Assembly: GCF_014844035.1 (NCBI RefSeq)
Contig: NZ_CP062159.1
Location: 2,728,001 to 2,792,000 of the forward strand
DNA length: 64,000 nt
Direction of reading: 5' to 3'
DNA from: Flavobacterium sp. MDT1-60
GTDB lineage: Bacteria; Bacteroidota; Bacteroidia; Flavobacteriales; Flavobacteriaceae
The notes below the pieces were generated by a model. The model searched no databases, was not told the DNA's origin, and saw only the letters and a program-made list of their open reading frames with translations. A program made the position numbers and the translations under genes. Shown one piece after another: positions 33,991 to 43,210 of the stretch (the first letter of the stretch is position 1; the number at the start of each line of letters is the position of its first letter).

Positions 33991-35775
33991 TTAGTTTTTT
34001 TGATAACCTCCAAAATAATTTACAGGACTCCATTCCGGAATGGCTTTCGGAATCGGATTTGCGAATGTTCTAAAGTCATTATCCGCATACACCACTTTTC
34101 CGTTTACAACAGTCAGTTTTGATTCTATGTTTAAAATTTTCTCTTCAGAAGTATTGAAATAATCATCAGAAAGAATTACGAAATCAGCTAAATTATTTGC
34201 TTTCAGCATACCACGGTCTTTTTCTAAATTAATCAATTGTGCGCTTCCGTAAGTGAATAATTTTAAAGCGGCTGTTCTGTCCTGAATATTTTCGTGGAGC
34301 ATGTATTTTGTACCTCCTAAAGTTTTTCCGGTTGTCAGCCAATATAAACCAACCCAGGGATTGTAACTGGCAACACGGGTTCCATCGGTGCCCATTCCGA
34401 CTTTGATTCCCATTTCAAGGATCTTTTTAAGCGGAACTGTGTTTGCAGCAGCCGTTTTTCCATATCTTTTTATAAAACTTTCCCCTTGGTACGCCATTCT
34501 GTGCTGAATTGCCAAACCTCCGTTTAAAGCTTTGATTCTTTTTAGATTTTCAACTGAAACCGTTTCTCCATGGTCGAAAAACCACAATAATCCGTTTAAT
34601 GGTGTTTCTTTGTCAATCTCTTCTATGACATTTAAAAAACGGGTAATACTTTCGTTATAAGTGGCATGAATTCGAAACGGCCATCTGTTTTTAATCAACA
34701 ATGACAAAACCGATTTTAATTGCCCTTCCATCGCCGGACTTAATTCGGGTCTGGGTTTGTCAAAATTTTCAAAATCTCCGGCACTCATGACCAGATTTTC
34801 TCCTGCCCCTTGTGCATGGTATTCTACTTTATCTTCGTCATGATCGTCACAGCCTTCGCCAATTTCAACGGTACTAACCCATTTGGTGTAATCGTTTAAT
34901 TCGCTTCCTGCTTTTTGTGCAAATAAATAATAAGGCATTCTGACAGTCAAATCGCTTTCTTTGCATAAACCATTTGTCACTCCATAATCATCAGGGAAGT
35001 TTTGAAATCCGCCTCCGGCATCAATGATTGCTGTTACACCAAGACGATTCATTTCAGACATAAATTGTTTGGTTGAATTTATTTTTTCATCAGGAGTTAA
35101 TTCCGGAAGTTTTGAAAGGGTAGAGTATAAGATGAATGCATTTGGCTCTGCAATCAATAATCCGGTTGGATTTCCAGAAGCATCTTTTTCAACCAATCCT
35201 CCATTTGGATTTGGGGTATTAGCATCAATTTTTAAGGCTTCTATACCTGCTTTATTCAAATAAGCGTGTCCGTATAAATGCAAAACAAAGGTAGGAACGT
35301 CGCCAGTTGCCTCATTTATTTCTTCTAAAGTGGGTAGTCTTTTTTCTTCAAACTGATAGGCATTCCAACCACCAACAACGCGAACCCATTGTCCTTTTGG
35401 TGTTCTTTGAGACTGCTCTTTTAGCATTGCCAAAGCTCTTTTTAGGGAACGAACGCCGTCCCAGCGTAATTCGGTATTAAAAAATCTTCCTCCTCGGATA
35501 ATGTGCATGTGAGAATCAAATATTCCCGGAATAATTACTTTTCCTTTAGCATCAATTATCGTTGTGTTTTTGTTTTTTAATTTTAAAATTTCATTGTTTT
35601 TTCCTGTTTTCAGGATTTTTCCATCGGCGACAGCCATAGCCTCAACAATTGTGTTTTTATCATCCAAAGTGTGAATAACAGCATGATGAACGATAAGTGT
35701 GGCACTTTTGCCTTGAGCAAAAATTGGTAGTGAAAGAATTAAAAGTAAAGCTGATAATAAGGTTTTTGGTTTCAT
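33991..35775 (-). CDS. Secreted amidohydrolase (YtcJ-like)
   Basis: 594 residues with a signal peptide (LLSALLLILSLPIFAQG). The metal-dependent amidohydrolase fold is shown by IIPGIFDSHMHIIRGG (HxH ligands), LHLYGHAYLN, the His in FRIHATYNES, FFDHGET and the late GMGTDGTRVASYNPW (Asp), with the C-terminal ADFVILSDDYFN...VNGKVVYAD of the composite beta domain. The long form is typical of YtcJ/exoenzyme regulatory-type amidohydrolases; substrate unknown. Encoded 147 bp downstream of an isochorismatase-like gene on the same strand, with a long AT-rich inverted repeat between. Confidence 0.9.
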   Translation of the reverse strand: MKPKTLLSALLLILSLPIFAQGKSATLIVHHAVIHTLDDKNTIVEAMAVADGKILKTGKNNEILKLKNKNTTIIDAKGKVIIPGIFDSHMHIIRGGRFFNTELRWDGVRSLKRALAMLKEQSQRTPKGQWVRVVGGWNAYQFEEKRLPTLEEINEATGDVPTFVLHLYGHAYLNKAGIEALKIDANTPNPNGGLVEKDASGNPTGLLIAEPNAFILYSTLSKLPELTPDEKINSTKQFMSEMNRLGVTAIIDAGGGFQNFPDDYGVTNGLCKESDLTVRMPYYLFAQKAGSELNDYTKWVSTVEIGEGCDDHDEDKVEYHAQGAGENLVMSAGDFENFDKPRPELSPAMEGQLKSVLSLLIKNRWPFRIHATYNESITRFLNVIEEIDKETPLNGLLWFFDHGETVSVENLKRIKALNGGLAIQHRMAYQGESFIKRYGKTAAANTVPLKKILEMGIKVGMGTDGTRVASYNPWVGLYWLTTGKTLGGTKYMLHENIQDRTAALKLFTYGSAQLINLEKDRGMLKANNLADFVILSDDYFNTSEEKILNIESKLTVVNGKVVYADNDFRTFANPIPKAIPEWSPVNYFGGYQKN

Positions 35776-35810
35776 GAGAGTGGTTTTGTTTAGGTTTTGG
35801 GTAGATTTAA

Positions 35811-35915
35811 TTAAAAATTGAGAATTAAAAATTAAAAATGTTTAAAGACATAGTTTACTATTTCTCGCAGATTTAGGAGTTTTTTTTAATTTTTAATTCT
35901 CAATTTTTAATTTAT
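35811..35915. repeat. AT-rich inverted repeat
   Basis: Near-perfect ~28-base arms: AAAAATTGAGAATTAAAAAT at about 35815 and ATTTTTAATTCTCAATTTTT at about 35890, enclosing ~50 bases. It lies between the isochorismatase stop and the amidohydrolase start and would form a hairpin in the shared transcript. No ORF inside. Confidence 0.6.
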
Positions 35916-35922
35916 AAATAAT

Positions 35923-36612
35923 TTAGTGTTTAAGCATTTCGTGTGCATATTGAACACCAACACCGTAAGCACCACCGTATTTTTTAACCAAATCCGTAAC
36001 GGCAACATAAGTTTCCTGACGAGCCCAGTCACGTTGTAATTCTAATAAATATTGCAATGAAGTGATTGGGTGAGCACCAGCCTGAACCATACGGGTAACA
36101 GCCATTTCATGTGCTTCTTTAGAAACGTCTCCGCTTGCATCTGTAATTACGTAAACATCGTAACCTTCGTTAATTGCTGATAATGTTGGCCCAACGATAC
36201 AAACACTTGTCCATAAACCGCCAAATACGATTTTCTTTTTACCTTTTCCAGTAATAGCTTTGTGAGCAGGAGCATCTTCCCAGGTATTCATTGATGTACG
36301 ATCGATATAGTTTGAACTTTTTTGTGGATAGAATTCTTCAATTTCACGGAAAACAGGTCCGCTGAATGATTTTTCTGCTACTGTTGTTACGATAGTTGGA
36401 ACTTTAAATATTTTTGAAGCACCGGCAACTAAAGCGGTATTGTTACGAAGCTGATCAATTGGAATGTTACTTACTGCAAAGGCCATTTGGCTTTCGTAAT
36501 CAATTAAAACCAAAGTATGATTTGTTGGATCTAATAATGCCGGACTTGGTTTTTGCGCGAAACCAATAAATGTTAAGAATAATAAAACTGCTGTTGAGAT
36601 TAATTTTTTCAT
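35923..36612 (-). CDS. Secreted isochorismatase-family hydrolase (YcaC-like)
   Basis: 229 residues with a signal peptide (ISTAVLLFLTFIGFAQ). Isochorismatase-fold residues: Asp38 in TLVLIDYESQMAF and nucleophile Cys138 in VFGGLWTSVCIVGPTL, followed by DVYVITDASGDVSKEAHEMAVTRM. Close to the YcaC group of putative cysteine hydrolases of unknown substrate. Being exported is less usual. First gene of the run with the amidohydrolase and the broken porin. Confidence 0.88.
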   Translation of the reverse strand: MKKLISTAVLLFLTFIGFAQKPSPALLDPTNHTLVLIDYESQMAFAVSNIPIDQLRNNTALVAGASKIFKVPTIVTTVAEKSFSGPVFREIEEFYPQKSSNYIDRTSMNTWEDAPAHKAITGKGKKKIVFGGLWTSVCIVGPTLSAINEGYDVYVITDASGDVSKEAHEMAVTRMVQAGAHPITSLQYLLELQRDWARQETYVAVTDLVKKYGGAYGVGVQYAHEMLKH

Positions 36613-36832
36613 GGTAATGTAATTTTGTGTGTTAATAAAAGGTTTTTAAAAATTTATGTTCATTTTGATTTTCAGTTTATTGCGTTCAAAAGCAGTGCCT
36701 TGTTTGTAAGGTGTTGATTTATAGCGAATTTTTGAAAAAAGGCAATAATGATTTTAACGATATATCGTCAATTTTTAGGCGATCTTCGTAAATGTTTTAA
36801 TAAAAAGGTATTGATGAGAAAAATTTTGGTAC

Positions 36833-37147
36833 CTAAATTTTTCCTTTAAGATGTAATCTGTGTTGTATTTCTGATTTTAATAAACCGCTTCCTCCGCCAA
36901 AATGCTCAATTACTTCGACATCGGGTTGCTGTTTTAAACAAAAAGAAGTAAACTCTTTTTCGACATGATCTTCGATTCCGGAACTCAAAAGAACAATATC
37001 GATTTTGTTGTTTAGAAAATATTCCTGAGCCGACTTTTCATCACTGAAGCCTACTGCATTCCAGTCTTCGTAAGCATTCACCAAGCGAAGTAAAATCTCC
37101 AGTATTGGTTCGTTTTTTCCGAGTATTAAGAATTCAAATATTTTCAT
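36833..37147 (-). CDS. Small conserved protein of unknown function
   Basis: 104 residues from ATG 37147. The frame is open to 37219, but the extra 24 residues are not protein-like and overlap repeat text. MKIFEFLILGKNEPILEILLRLVN...KIDIVLLSSGIEDHVEKEFTSFCLKQQPDVEVIEHFGGGSGLL shows an alpha/beta pattern like a receiver-type or Rossmann-like fold, but lacks the acidic triad and Lys of phospho-receivers. Role unknown. Confidence 0.6.
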   Translation of the reverse strand: MKIFEFLILGKNEPILEILLRLVNAYEDWNAVGFSDEKSAQEYFLNNKIDIVLLSSGIEDHVEKEFTSFCLKQQPDVEVIEHFGGGSGLLKSEIQHRLHLKGKI

Positions 37148-37223
37148 AATTTTTACTTTAAAGGTTCTAAGATTCTTAGGTTCTGAGGCACTAAGTTTCA
37201 TTTCATCTGTCGATAACACTTCT

Positions 37224-37520
37224 AATTTACTTTACAAATGTATTTCATAAATTCTGAGTTCAACTTAATCTAGAATAAGAAAAATTCTTTCTAAGTTTCT
37301 AAATTTTATTTTTATTTCAGCTTGTGACAAAACTTGTAATCTACTTTACAAATTTATTTCTTAATTCATAGTTTAAACTTAAATCTAGAATAAGAAACAA
37401 ATCTTAGCATCTTAGTCCCTTAGTAGCTTAGCCACTTTATAAAAACAAATGTATTTCATAATTCAAAGTTCCAGCTTAATCTAGGATAAGAAACAAATCT
37501 TAGCATCTTATCAACTTAGT
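37224..37520. repeat. Three imperfect tandem repeats of about 105 bp
   Basis: Units begin near 37224, 37337 and 37436. They share ACTTTACAAATGTATTTCAT (varied), then AACTTAATCTAGAATAAGAA (AGGATAAG in the third), and the last two share AAACAAATCTTAGCATCTTA. No ORF passes through them. Unit borders are approximate. Confidence 0.6.
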
Positions 37521-37707
37521 ATTTCAGTAATTTTTTAAAACCTTTGAAGTATTTTACTTGCAAAGTTTTTAAGAATTTTTTTTTTCATTTTTTAGAAAAA
37601 AAGTTTAACTGGAAGAAACACAACATATTGAAAAAACACAAAATGTTAAAAGTAAAAAAAATGCACAAAAATGAGGAAAACCGTAAGTTTTTTTTGAAAG
37701 TAGCTTG

Positions 37708-37931
37708 TAGTTTTGTGCCGTAGAAGATCAAAAAGTTATGCTGCTTTGCCTTTTTTAACAGCATAATGTTCTTCTTAAAACTGTTTTTGGAGAAACATTT
37801 TTTAATGAAAATTTGACGAGTTCATTTGATCGTGGATGCATTGTGTAAGTTTGCAAGACATACAAGAAGTCTAATTTTTATGGGGTTTTTAGATTTGGTT
37901 ACACGTTAACTAAATTTAAAAACCCTTTTTT
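37708..37931 (+). ncRNA. Candidate small RNA with own promoter and terminator
   Basis: A -7 box TAGTTTTG (37708-37715) would start a transcript near 37721; no good -33 TTG is present at the right distance. The region is non-coding. GTTATGCTG (37735) pairs with CAGCATAA (37760), nested in GAAGA...TCTTC. It ends with a 19-bp near-perfect hairpin (GGGTTTTTAGATTTGGTTA at 37883, TAACTAAATTTAAAAACCC to 37925) and a T6 tract. The length of ~210 nt is compatible with a regulatory RNA such as a 6S-like RNA; no family match can be claimed. Confidence 0.4.
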
Positions 37932-38076
37932 ATTTCACAAATTCTGAAAATCTAAAGCCTAACCGCAAGGAACGCTAAGATTTACGCAATGATCGCAATG
38001 TTATTATACTCTTTGAGCCTTGATTTGTGTCTAAACGGTTGAAACCGTTGGCTATGTTTAAAAAGACGAGCCAATA

Positions 38077-39015
38077 TCAATATCCATGGCTCTTAAGCCA
38101 CTCCTCGCAATCTCTGGTCCAGAATTTACTGGTATCTTTTACACCAAGACCAAAACCATGTCCGCCGCTTTCGTATAAATGTAACTCAGATGTAACTGCA
38201 TTTTTTTTGAGTGCCAAATAATAATTGATACTGTTTTCCGGTAAAACAGCTGTATCATCAGTAGCATGGACAATAAAAGTAGTTGGCGTTTGGGCTGTTA
38301 CTTTTTTCTCATTCGAAAAAAAATCAATTAAATCTTTTGATGGATTATTTCCCAATAAACTCGTTTGTGATCCTTTATGGGTTATATCGTTTTCCATAGA
38401 TACAACAGGGTAAATCAGAAGAGAAAAATCAGGACGAGCGCTTATTTTTGATGAAGTTTCATATACTCTTTCATCATAATGAGTGGATAACGTTGATGCT
38501 AAATGTCCGCCTGCTGAAAATCCCATAATACCAATTTTATTCGGATCAATATTCCATTTTGCAGCATTTAGTCGTACAATACGCATGGCTTCCTGCACGT
38601 CCTGCAAGGGGCCAACTATTTTGTTTGTCATGATTAAATCGTTTGGCAATCTGTATTTCAAAACAAATGCTACAATTCCTAAACTATTAAGCCATTCTGC
38701 AACTTTAGTCCCTTCTTTATCAATTGCCAAATGCGAATAGCCACCACCAGGCAGAATAATTACAGCGGTTTGATTTTGTTTGATTTCTTTTGTAAAAAAG
38801 ATACTTAATGTGGGTATTGAAACCTGACTTGTACTTTGTACTTTTCCGTCTTTTATGATTTCTTTTTCCTGATAGTCAGAAGCTTTGATTTCTTGTGGAA
38901 TCGTTTTCCAAAGTGGGACTACCTGATTTTGAGCCTGTAATTGATTTGTGATTCCAAAAAGCAGTATCAGGTTAAATATTGATTTTGCAGTTATTAAATG
39001 TGTCAGTTTTTTCAC
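38077..39015 (-). CDS. Secreted alpha/beta-hydrolase, probable carbohydrate esterase
   Basis: 312 residues with a signal peptide (LILLFGITNQLQAQ). BD-FAE/xylan-esterase type hydrolase: oxyanion region VIILPGGGYSHLA, nucleophile Ser167 in MGFSAGGHLAS, Asp in FIVHATDDTAV and His in ESGGHGFGLG. The family removes acetyl or feruloyl groups from polysaccharides. It is divergent from the first hexuronate transporter gene, which starts 436 bp away, so a role in deacetylating pectin fragments is likely by context. Confidence 0.82.
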   Translation of the reverse strand: MKKLTHLITAKSIFNLILLFGITNQLQAQNQVVPLWKTIPQEIKASDYQEKEIIKDGKVQSTSQVSIPTLSIFFTKEIKQNQTAVIILPGGGYSHLAIDKEGTKVAEWLNSLGIVAFVLKYRLPNDLIMTNKIVGPLQDVQEAMRIVRLNAAKWNIDPNKIGIMGFSAGGHLASTLSTHYDERVYETSSKISARPDFSLLIYPVVSMENDITHKGSQTSLLGNNPSKDLIDFFSNEKKVTAQTPTTFIVHATDDTAVLPENSINYYLALKKNAVTSELHLYESGGHGFGLGVKDTSKFWTRDCEEWLKSHGY

Positions 39016-39300
39016 TTTATAAAGTTTAATTTAAGTTGAGTTTTTATGGAAAGACTCAAATTTAGAGTTTTTTATTGATTTTTCAATTTTATGATATATT
39101 AGATAATTCTAATATTCGATAGGAATAGTCTTTATAAATCGATTTGCAAATAGTGATTTTAGTACAATTTTGACATACGAAACGGACAAATTTCACATGT
39201 CGTTATTTAACATATATATTGTTTAATGTGTAATTTTGAGTTCATTTTTTTATGTGAAATGTTAATTTAACGTATTAAAATAATTTTTTAAACAATTTAT

Positions 39301-39346
39301 TTGTATTATTAAGATTTAAAAGTATATTTGTGCAATCGATTACATT
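39301..39346 (+). promoter_or_regulatory. Promoter and LacI-type operator of the hexuronate transporter genes
   Basis: TTG (39301-39303), 19 bases, TATATTTG (39323-39330) fit the flavobacterial promoter consensus. The palindrome TGCAATCGATTACA (39331-39344), centred on ATCGAT, starts right after the -7 box, where a repressor would cover the start site. The same palindrome occurs before kduI and, with perfect symmetry, before the GH28 gene. Confidence 0.7.
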
Positions 39347-39451
39347 AATTTGTTTTTATTGCATTAATCTGTTGATTTTGAAGATCTGAGTTAGAAATAA
39401 ATTGATAAACCCGAGGACCAAAAAATATAAATTTAGAATAAAACCGTTACC

Positions 39452-40921
39452 ATGAATCAAACAAATGAAATTTCTATTAGTAAAACTAATAAATCAACAG
39501 GAAGATATCGTTGGAGTATATGTGCTTTGTTGTTTTTTGCAACTACTATAAACTACTTAGACAGACAGGTTCTTTCTTTGACATGGAATGATTTTATCGC
39601 TCCTGAATTTCATTGGACAAATAACGATTACGGAAATATTACCGCATTATTTTCGATTTTTTACGCTGTATCCTTACTTTTTGCCGGAAGATTCGTGGAT
39701 TGGTTAGATACCAAAAGAGGTTTTCTATGGGCAATTGGAATATGGTCTATTGGGGCTTGTTTACATGCCTTTTGCGGAATTGCAACATCAGGAATTATTA
39801 CAGGCGATTGGTTTGTAGGTTTTGAAGGGGCAAAAGAGGCTATCAGAACAGTTAACGATACCGGAATGGTAATTAATGTAAGTGTAAGCTTGTTTATTTT
39901 TGCCCGTTTTGTTTTGGCAATAGGTGAGGCAGGGAACTTTCCTGCAGCGATCAAAACTACTGCTGAATATTTTCCTAAAAAAGACAGAGCATTTTCTACC
40001 AGTATTTTTAACGCAGGAGCAACTGTAGGTGCATTGGCCGCTCCAATTTCGATTCCGTTTATTGCGAAATCTTTTGGTTGGGAAATGTCATTTATCATCA
40101 TTGGTGCTTTAGGTTTTGTATGGATGGGATTTTGGGTTTTTATGTATGATAAACCGGAAAGACACCCAAAAGTTAGCGCTGCCGAATTAGAATATATTCA
40201 ACAAGATGATATTGCTGACAGTAAATTAGTTGGATATGTTCCTGATACCAGAACAAAAGTTTCATTTATAGATTGTTTTAAATACAAACAAACATGGGCT
40301 TTTGCTTTCGGAAAATTTATGACTGATGGTGTTTGGTGGTTCTTTTTATTCTGGACACCAGCCTATTTGAGTTCGGTTTACGGAATGGATTCTACAGAAG
40401 CAGCTTTACCATTATTTGTGCTTTACATGATTACTTTACTTTCTATCATTGGAGGTTGGTTGCCAACTTATTTTGTAGAAAAGAAAGGAATGAATCCGTA
40501 TGAAGGAAGAATGAGAGCCATGTTGATTTTTGCATTTTTCCCATTATTGGCACTAATTGCACAACCTTTGGGTTATATTAGTTATTGGTTGCCGGTTATC
40601 ATTATTGGTATTGCAGGTGCTGCACACCAATCATGGTCAGCAAATATTTTTACAACGGTTGGAGATATGTTTCCTAAAAAAGCAATTGCGACGATTACAG
40701 GTATTGGTGGCTTGGCAGGAGGTATTGGTTCGACTTTAATTAATAAAGGATCAGGAATGTTATTCGATTATACAAAAGAAACTAATATGGCTTTTATGGG
40801 CTTTAAAGGAATTGAAGCCGGCTATTTTATCATCTTTTCAATTTGTGCCGTTTGTTATTTAACAGGCTGGGTTGTAATGAAAAGCTTAGTTCCAAAGTAT
40901 AGTCCGATTACAGATCTTTAG
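39452..40921 (+). CDS. MFS hexuronate transporter (ExuT-like), copy 1
   Basis: 489 residues, twelve predicted membrane segments, anion:cation symporter subfamily. Marks of ExuT-type proteins: YRWSICALLFFATTINYLDRQV at the N-terminus, LAIGEAGNFPAAIKTTAEYFP, and SANIFTTVGDMFPKKAIATITG. Compared with the next gene it has a longer periplasmic loop (about residues 105-145: SGIITGDWFVGFEGAKEAIR). It should import galacturonate/glucuronate with protons. First gene of the + strand catabolic cluster; 42 bp before copy 2. A LacI-type operator lies at its promoter. Confidence 0.88.
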   Translation: MNQTNEISISKTNKSTGRYRWSICALLFFATTINYLDRQVLSLTWNDFIAPEFHWTNNDYGNITALFSIFYAVSLLFAGRFVDWLDTKRGFLWAIGIWSIGACLHAFCGIATSGIITGDWFVGFEGAKEAIRTVNDTGMVINVSVSLFIFARFVLAIGEAGNFPAAIKTTAEYFPKKDRAFSTSIFNAGATVGALAAPISIPFIAKSFGWEMSFIIIGALGFVWMGFWVFMYDKPERHPKVSAAELEYIQQDDIADSKLVGYVPDTRTKVSFIDCFKYKQTWAFAFGKFMTDGVWWFFLFWTPAYLSSVYGMDSTEAALPLFVLYMITLLSIIGGWLPTYFVEKKGMNPYEGRMRAMLIFAFFPLLALIAQPLGYISYWLPVIIIGIAGAAHQSWSANIFTTVGDMFPKKAIATITGIGGLAGGIGSTLINKGSGMLFDYTKETNMAFMGFKGIEAGYFIIFSICAVCYLTGWVVMKSLVPKYSPITDL

Positions 40922-40963
40922 AGGTTCTGATCAACCAAACTAACTAACCAAACCACAAAAACT

Positions 40964-42280
40964 ATGAATGAAGCCAATGCAGCAATAGGAAAGTATCGCT
41001 GGACAATATGTAGCTTAGTCTTTTTTGCTACGACAGTAAATTATTTAGACAGAAATGTAATTAGTTACCTTCGACCTTTTTTAGCAGAGGCCTTTCATTG
41101 GACACCGGAACAGGAAGTAATAGATTATTCAAATATAGAACTGGCTTTCAAAATTGCATACGCACTTGGAATGTTGGTTGCCGGAGGAATTATAGATAAA
41201 TTAGGAACTAAAATTGGTTACGCCATTGCGACTGGTTTATGGAGTTTGGCAGCAATTGGACATGCACTGGCAACTGGAACAGGCGGATTTTTAATCGCTC
41301 GTGTATTTTTAGGAATTACAGAAGCTGGAAATTTTCCTGCAGCTATAAAAGCTACAGCCGAATGGTTTCCACAAAAGGAACGAGCCTTAGCAACGGGTAT
41401 ATTTAATTCGGGAAGTAATATCGGCGCTATCATTGTGCCATTATCTGTGCCTTTTATAGCAGAGAATTATGGCTGGCAATGGGCCTTTATTCTAACCGGA
41501 ATAGTTGGATTTGCCTGGCTGATATTATGGTTTATTTTTTATGAAATTCCTGAAAAACAAAAGCGTTTATCTCAGGCTGAATTAGACTATATAAATTCAG
41601 ATAAAGTAATAACAACTGAAGTTGAAGATACAGAAAAAGTTTCGTGGTTTAAATTATTAAGTTTTCGTCAAACTTGGGCTTTTGCCATCGGAAAATTACT
41701 TACAGATCCGGTTTGGTGGTTTTATTTGTTCTGGTTGCCTGATTTCTTAATGAAGGAATATAAACTTTCGGCGACAGGAATTATCTGGCCTTGTGCTTTA
41801 GTTTACGTTATTGGAAGTATCGGAAGTATTGGAGGTGGATGGCTGCCATTAAAATTAATGAACAAAAATTGGCCGGCATATAAAGCACGAAAAACAAGTA
41901 TGTTAATTTATGCCTTTGCAGTGTTGCCTGTATTGTTCTCACAATATTTAGGAGCGATAAGTATCTGGTTGGCAATTTTAGTTATTGGTTTGGCTGTTTC
42001 TGCGCATCAGGCCTGGAGCGCTAATATCTTTACAACAGTTTCAGATATGTTTCCGAAAAAGACAACTGCCTCAGTAACAGGAATTGGCGGAATGTTCGGA
42101 GCACTTGGAGGAATTTTATTAACTTTAGTGGTTCAAAAAAACATGTTTGTTTATTATACTAAATTAGGAAAAATAGAAACAGGCTATTTTATTATGTTTT
42201 GTATCTGCGGAGCCTCGTATTTACTGGCTTGGCTAATCATGCATATTTTAGTTCCCCGAATGAAAAAAGTAGAAGTGTAG
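40964..42280 (+). CDS. MFS hexuronate transporter (ExuT-like), copy 2
   Basis: 438 residues, a tandem paralogue of the gene before it: YRWTICSLVFFATTVNYLDRNV, LGITEAGNFPAAIKATAEWFP and SANIFTTVSDMFPKKTTASVTG align well, without the loop insertion. Likely also a uronate or unsaturated-uronate importer; the two copies may differ in substrate (galacturonate against 5-keto-4-deoxyuronate, for example), but this is inference. 42 bp spacing from copy 1 suggests one transcript. Confidence 0.88.
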   Translation: MNEANAAIGKYRWTICSLVFFATTVNYLDRNVISYLRPFLAEAFHWTPEQEVIDYSNIELAFKIAYALGMLVAGGIIDKLGTKIGYAIATGLWSLAAIGHALATGTGGFLIARVFLGITEAGNFPAAIKATAEWFPQKERALATGIFNSGSNIGAIIVPLSVPFIAENYGWQWAFILTGIVGFAWLILWFIFYEIPEKQKRLSQAELDYINSDKVITTEVEDTEKVSWFKLLSFRQTWAFAIGKLLTDPVWWFYLFWLPDFLMKEYKLSATGIIWPCALVYVIGSIGSIGGGWLPLKLMNKNWPAYKARKTSMLIYAFAVLPVLFSQYLGAISIWLAILVIGLAVSAHQAWSANIFTTVSDMFPKKTTASVTGIGGMFGALGGILLTLVVQKNMFVYYTKLGKIETGYFIMFCICGASYLLAWLIMHILVPRMKKVEV

Positions 42281-42332
42281 AATTTACACAAATAAACTGT
42301 CATTTGTATTATGATATTTGAAGATAAAAATA

Positions 42333-42355
42333 TAATTTTGTGCAATCGATTACAT
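42333..42355 (+). promoter_or_regulatory. LacI-type operator at the kduI promoter
   Basis: TAATTTTG (42333-42340) is a good -7 box and is directly followed by TGCAATCGATTACA (42341-42354), the same operator as at 39331. No TTG is at the ideal distance. It gives the kdu/uxa genes their own regulated start, 14 bases before the kduI ATG. Confidence 0.65.
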
Positions 42356-42368
42356 TAAAATAAAAATT

Positions 42369-43205
42369 ATGACAAAATATAGTTCAAGATACGCGTCAAG
42401 CCCTGAAGCAGTAAAACAATATGACACTCAACAGTTGAGAAATGAATTCTTAATTGATGACTTAATGCAGGAGGATGAAATCGTATTAACGTATTCTCAC
42501 TATGATCGATATATTGCCGGTTCTGTTGTTCCTGTAAAAGATCTTACTCTGGAAACTATTGACCCTCTAAAAGCAGGTTATTTTTTAGAAAGAAGAGAAA
42601 TGGGAATCATCAATGTTGGAGGAAGTGGTTCTGTTGTTGTTGAAGGAACATCTTATGAACTAGATTTTAAAGATGCTTTATATATCGGAAGCGGAAATAA
42701 AGAAGTGATTTTTAAAAGTGCCGACAGTAAAAATCCGGCTAAATTTTACATAAACTCTGCGCCAGCTCATACTAATTATCCAATTGTAAAAGTAAGTTTA
42801 GAACAAGCTAATAAATTGCAATTAGGTACAATGGAAACAGCGAATCACCGTACCGTTAATCAAATGATTATTGGTGGTGTGGTTACGACTTGCCAATTGC
42901 AAATGGGAATGACGGAGTTGCGACCAGGAAGTGTTTGGAATACAATGCCGGCGCACGTACACGATCGTAGAATGGAAGTTTATTTCTATTTAGACATTCC
43001 GGAAAATCAGGCTGTTTGTCATTTTATGGGACAACCGCAAGAAACAAGACATATCTGGATGAACAATCATCAGGCAGTTATTTCTCCGCCATGGTCTATA
43101 CATTCTGGTTCTGGAACTAGTAATTATACTTTTATCTGGGGAATGGCCGGTGAGAATTTGGATTATGGTGATATGGATGTTTGTAAAATAACAGATTTAA
43201 GATAA
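42369..43205 (+). CDS. kduI: 5-dehydro-4-deoxy-D-glucuronate isomerase
   Basis: 278 residues, the normal KduI length. Cupin metal ligands are present: His196 and His198 in NTMPAHVHDRR, Glu203 in MEVYFYL and His245 in PPWSIHSGSG; also YFLERREMGIINVGG in the N-terminal domain. It converts 5-keto-4-deoxyuronate, the product of pectate lyases and GH105 enzymes, to 2,5-diketo-3-deoxygluconate in the cytoplasm. Five bases separate it from kduD, which does the next step. Confidence 0.95.
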   Translation: MTKYSSRYASSPEAVKQYDTQQLRNEFLIDDLMQEDEIVLTYSHYDRYIAGSVVPVKDLTLETIDPLKAGYFLERREMGIINVGGSGSVVVEGTSYELDFKDALYIGSGNKEVIFKSADSKNPAKFYINSAPAHTNYPIVKVSLEQANKLQLGTMETANHRTVNQMIIGGVVTTCQLQMGMTELRPGSVWNTMPAHVHDRRMEVYFYLDIPENQAVCHFMGQPQETRHIWMNNHQAVISPPWSIHSGSGTSNYTFIWGMAGENLDYGDMDVCKITDLR

Positions 43206-43210
43206 GAAGC

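Noticed and set aside
38027..38740. Open frames opposite the esterase gene
   Set aside because: Antisense shadows; the minus-strand frame has a full signal peptide and catalytic triad.
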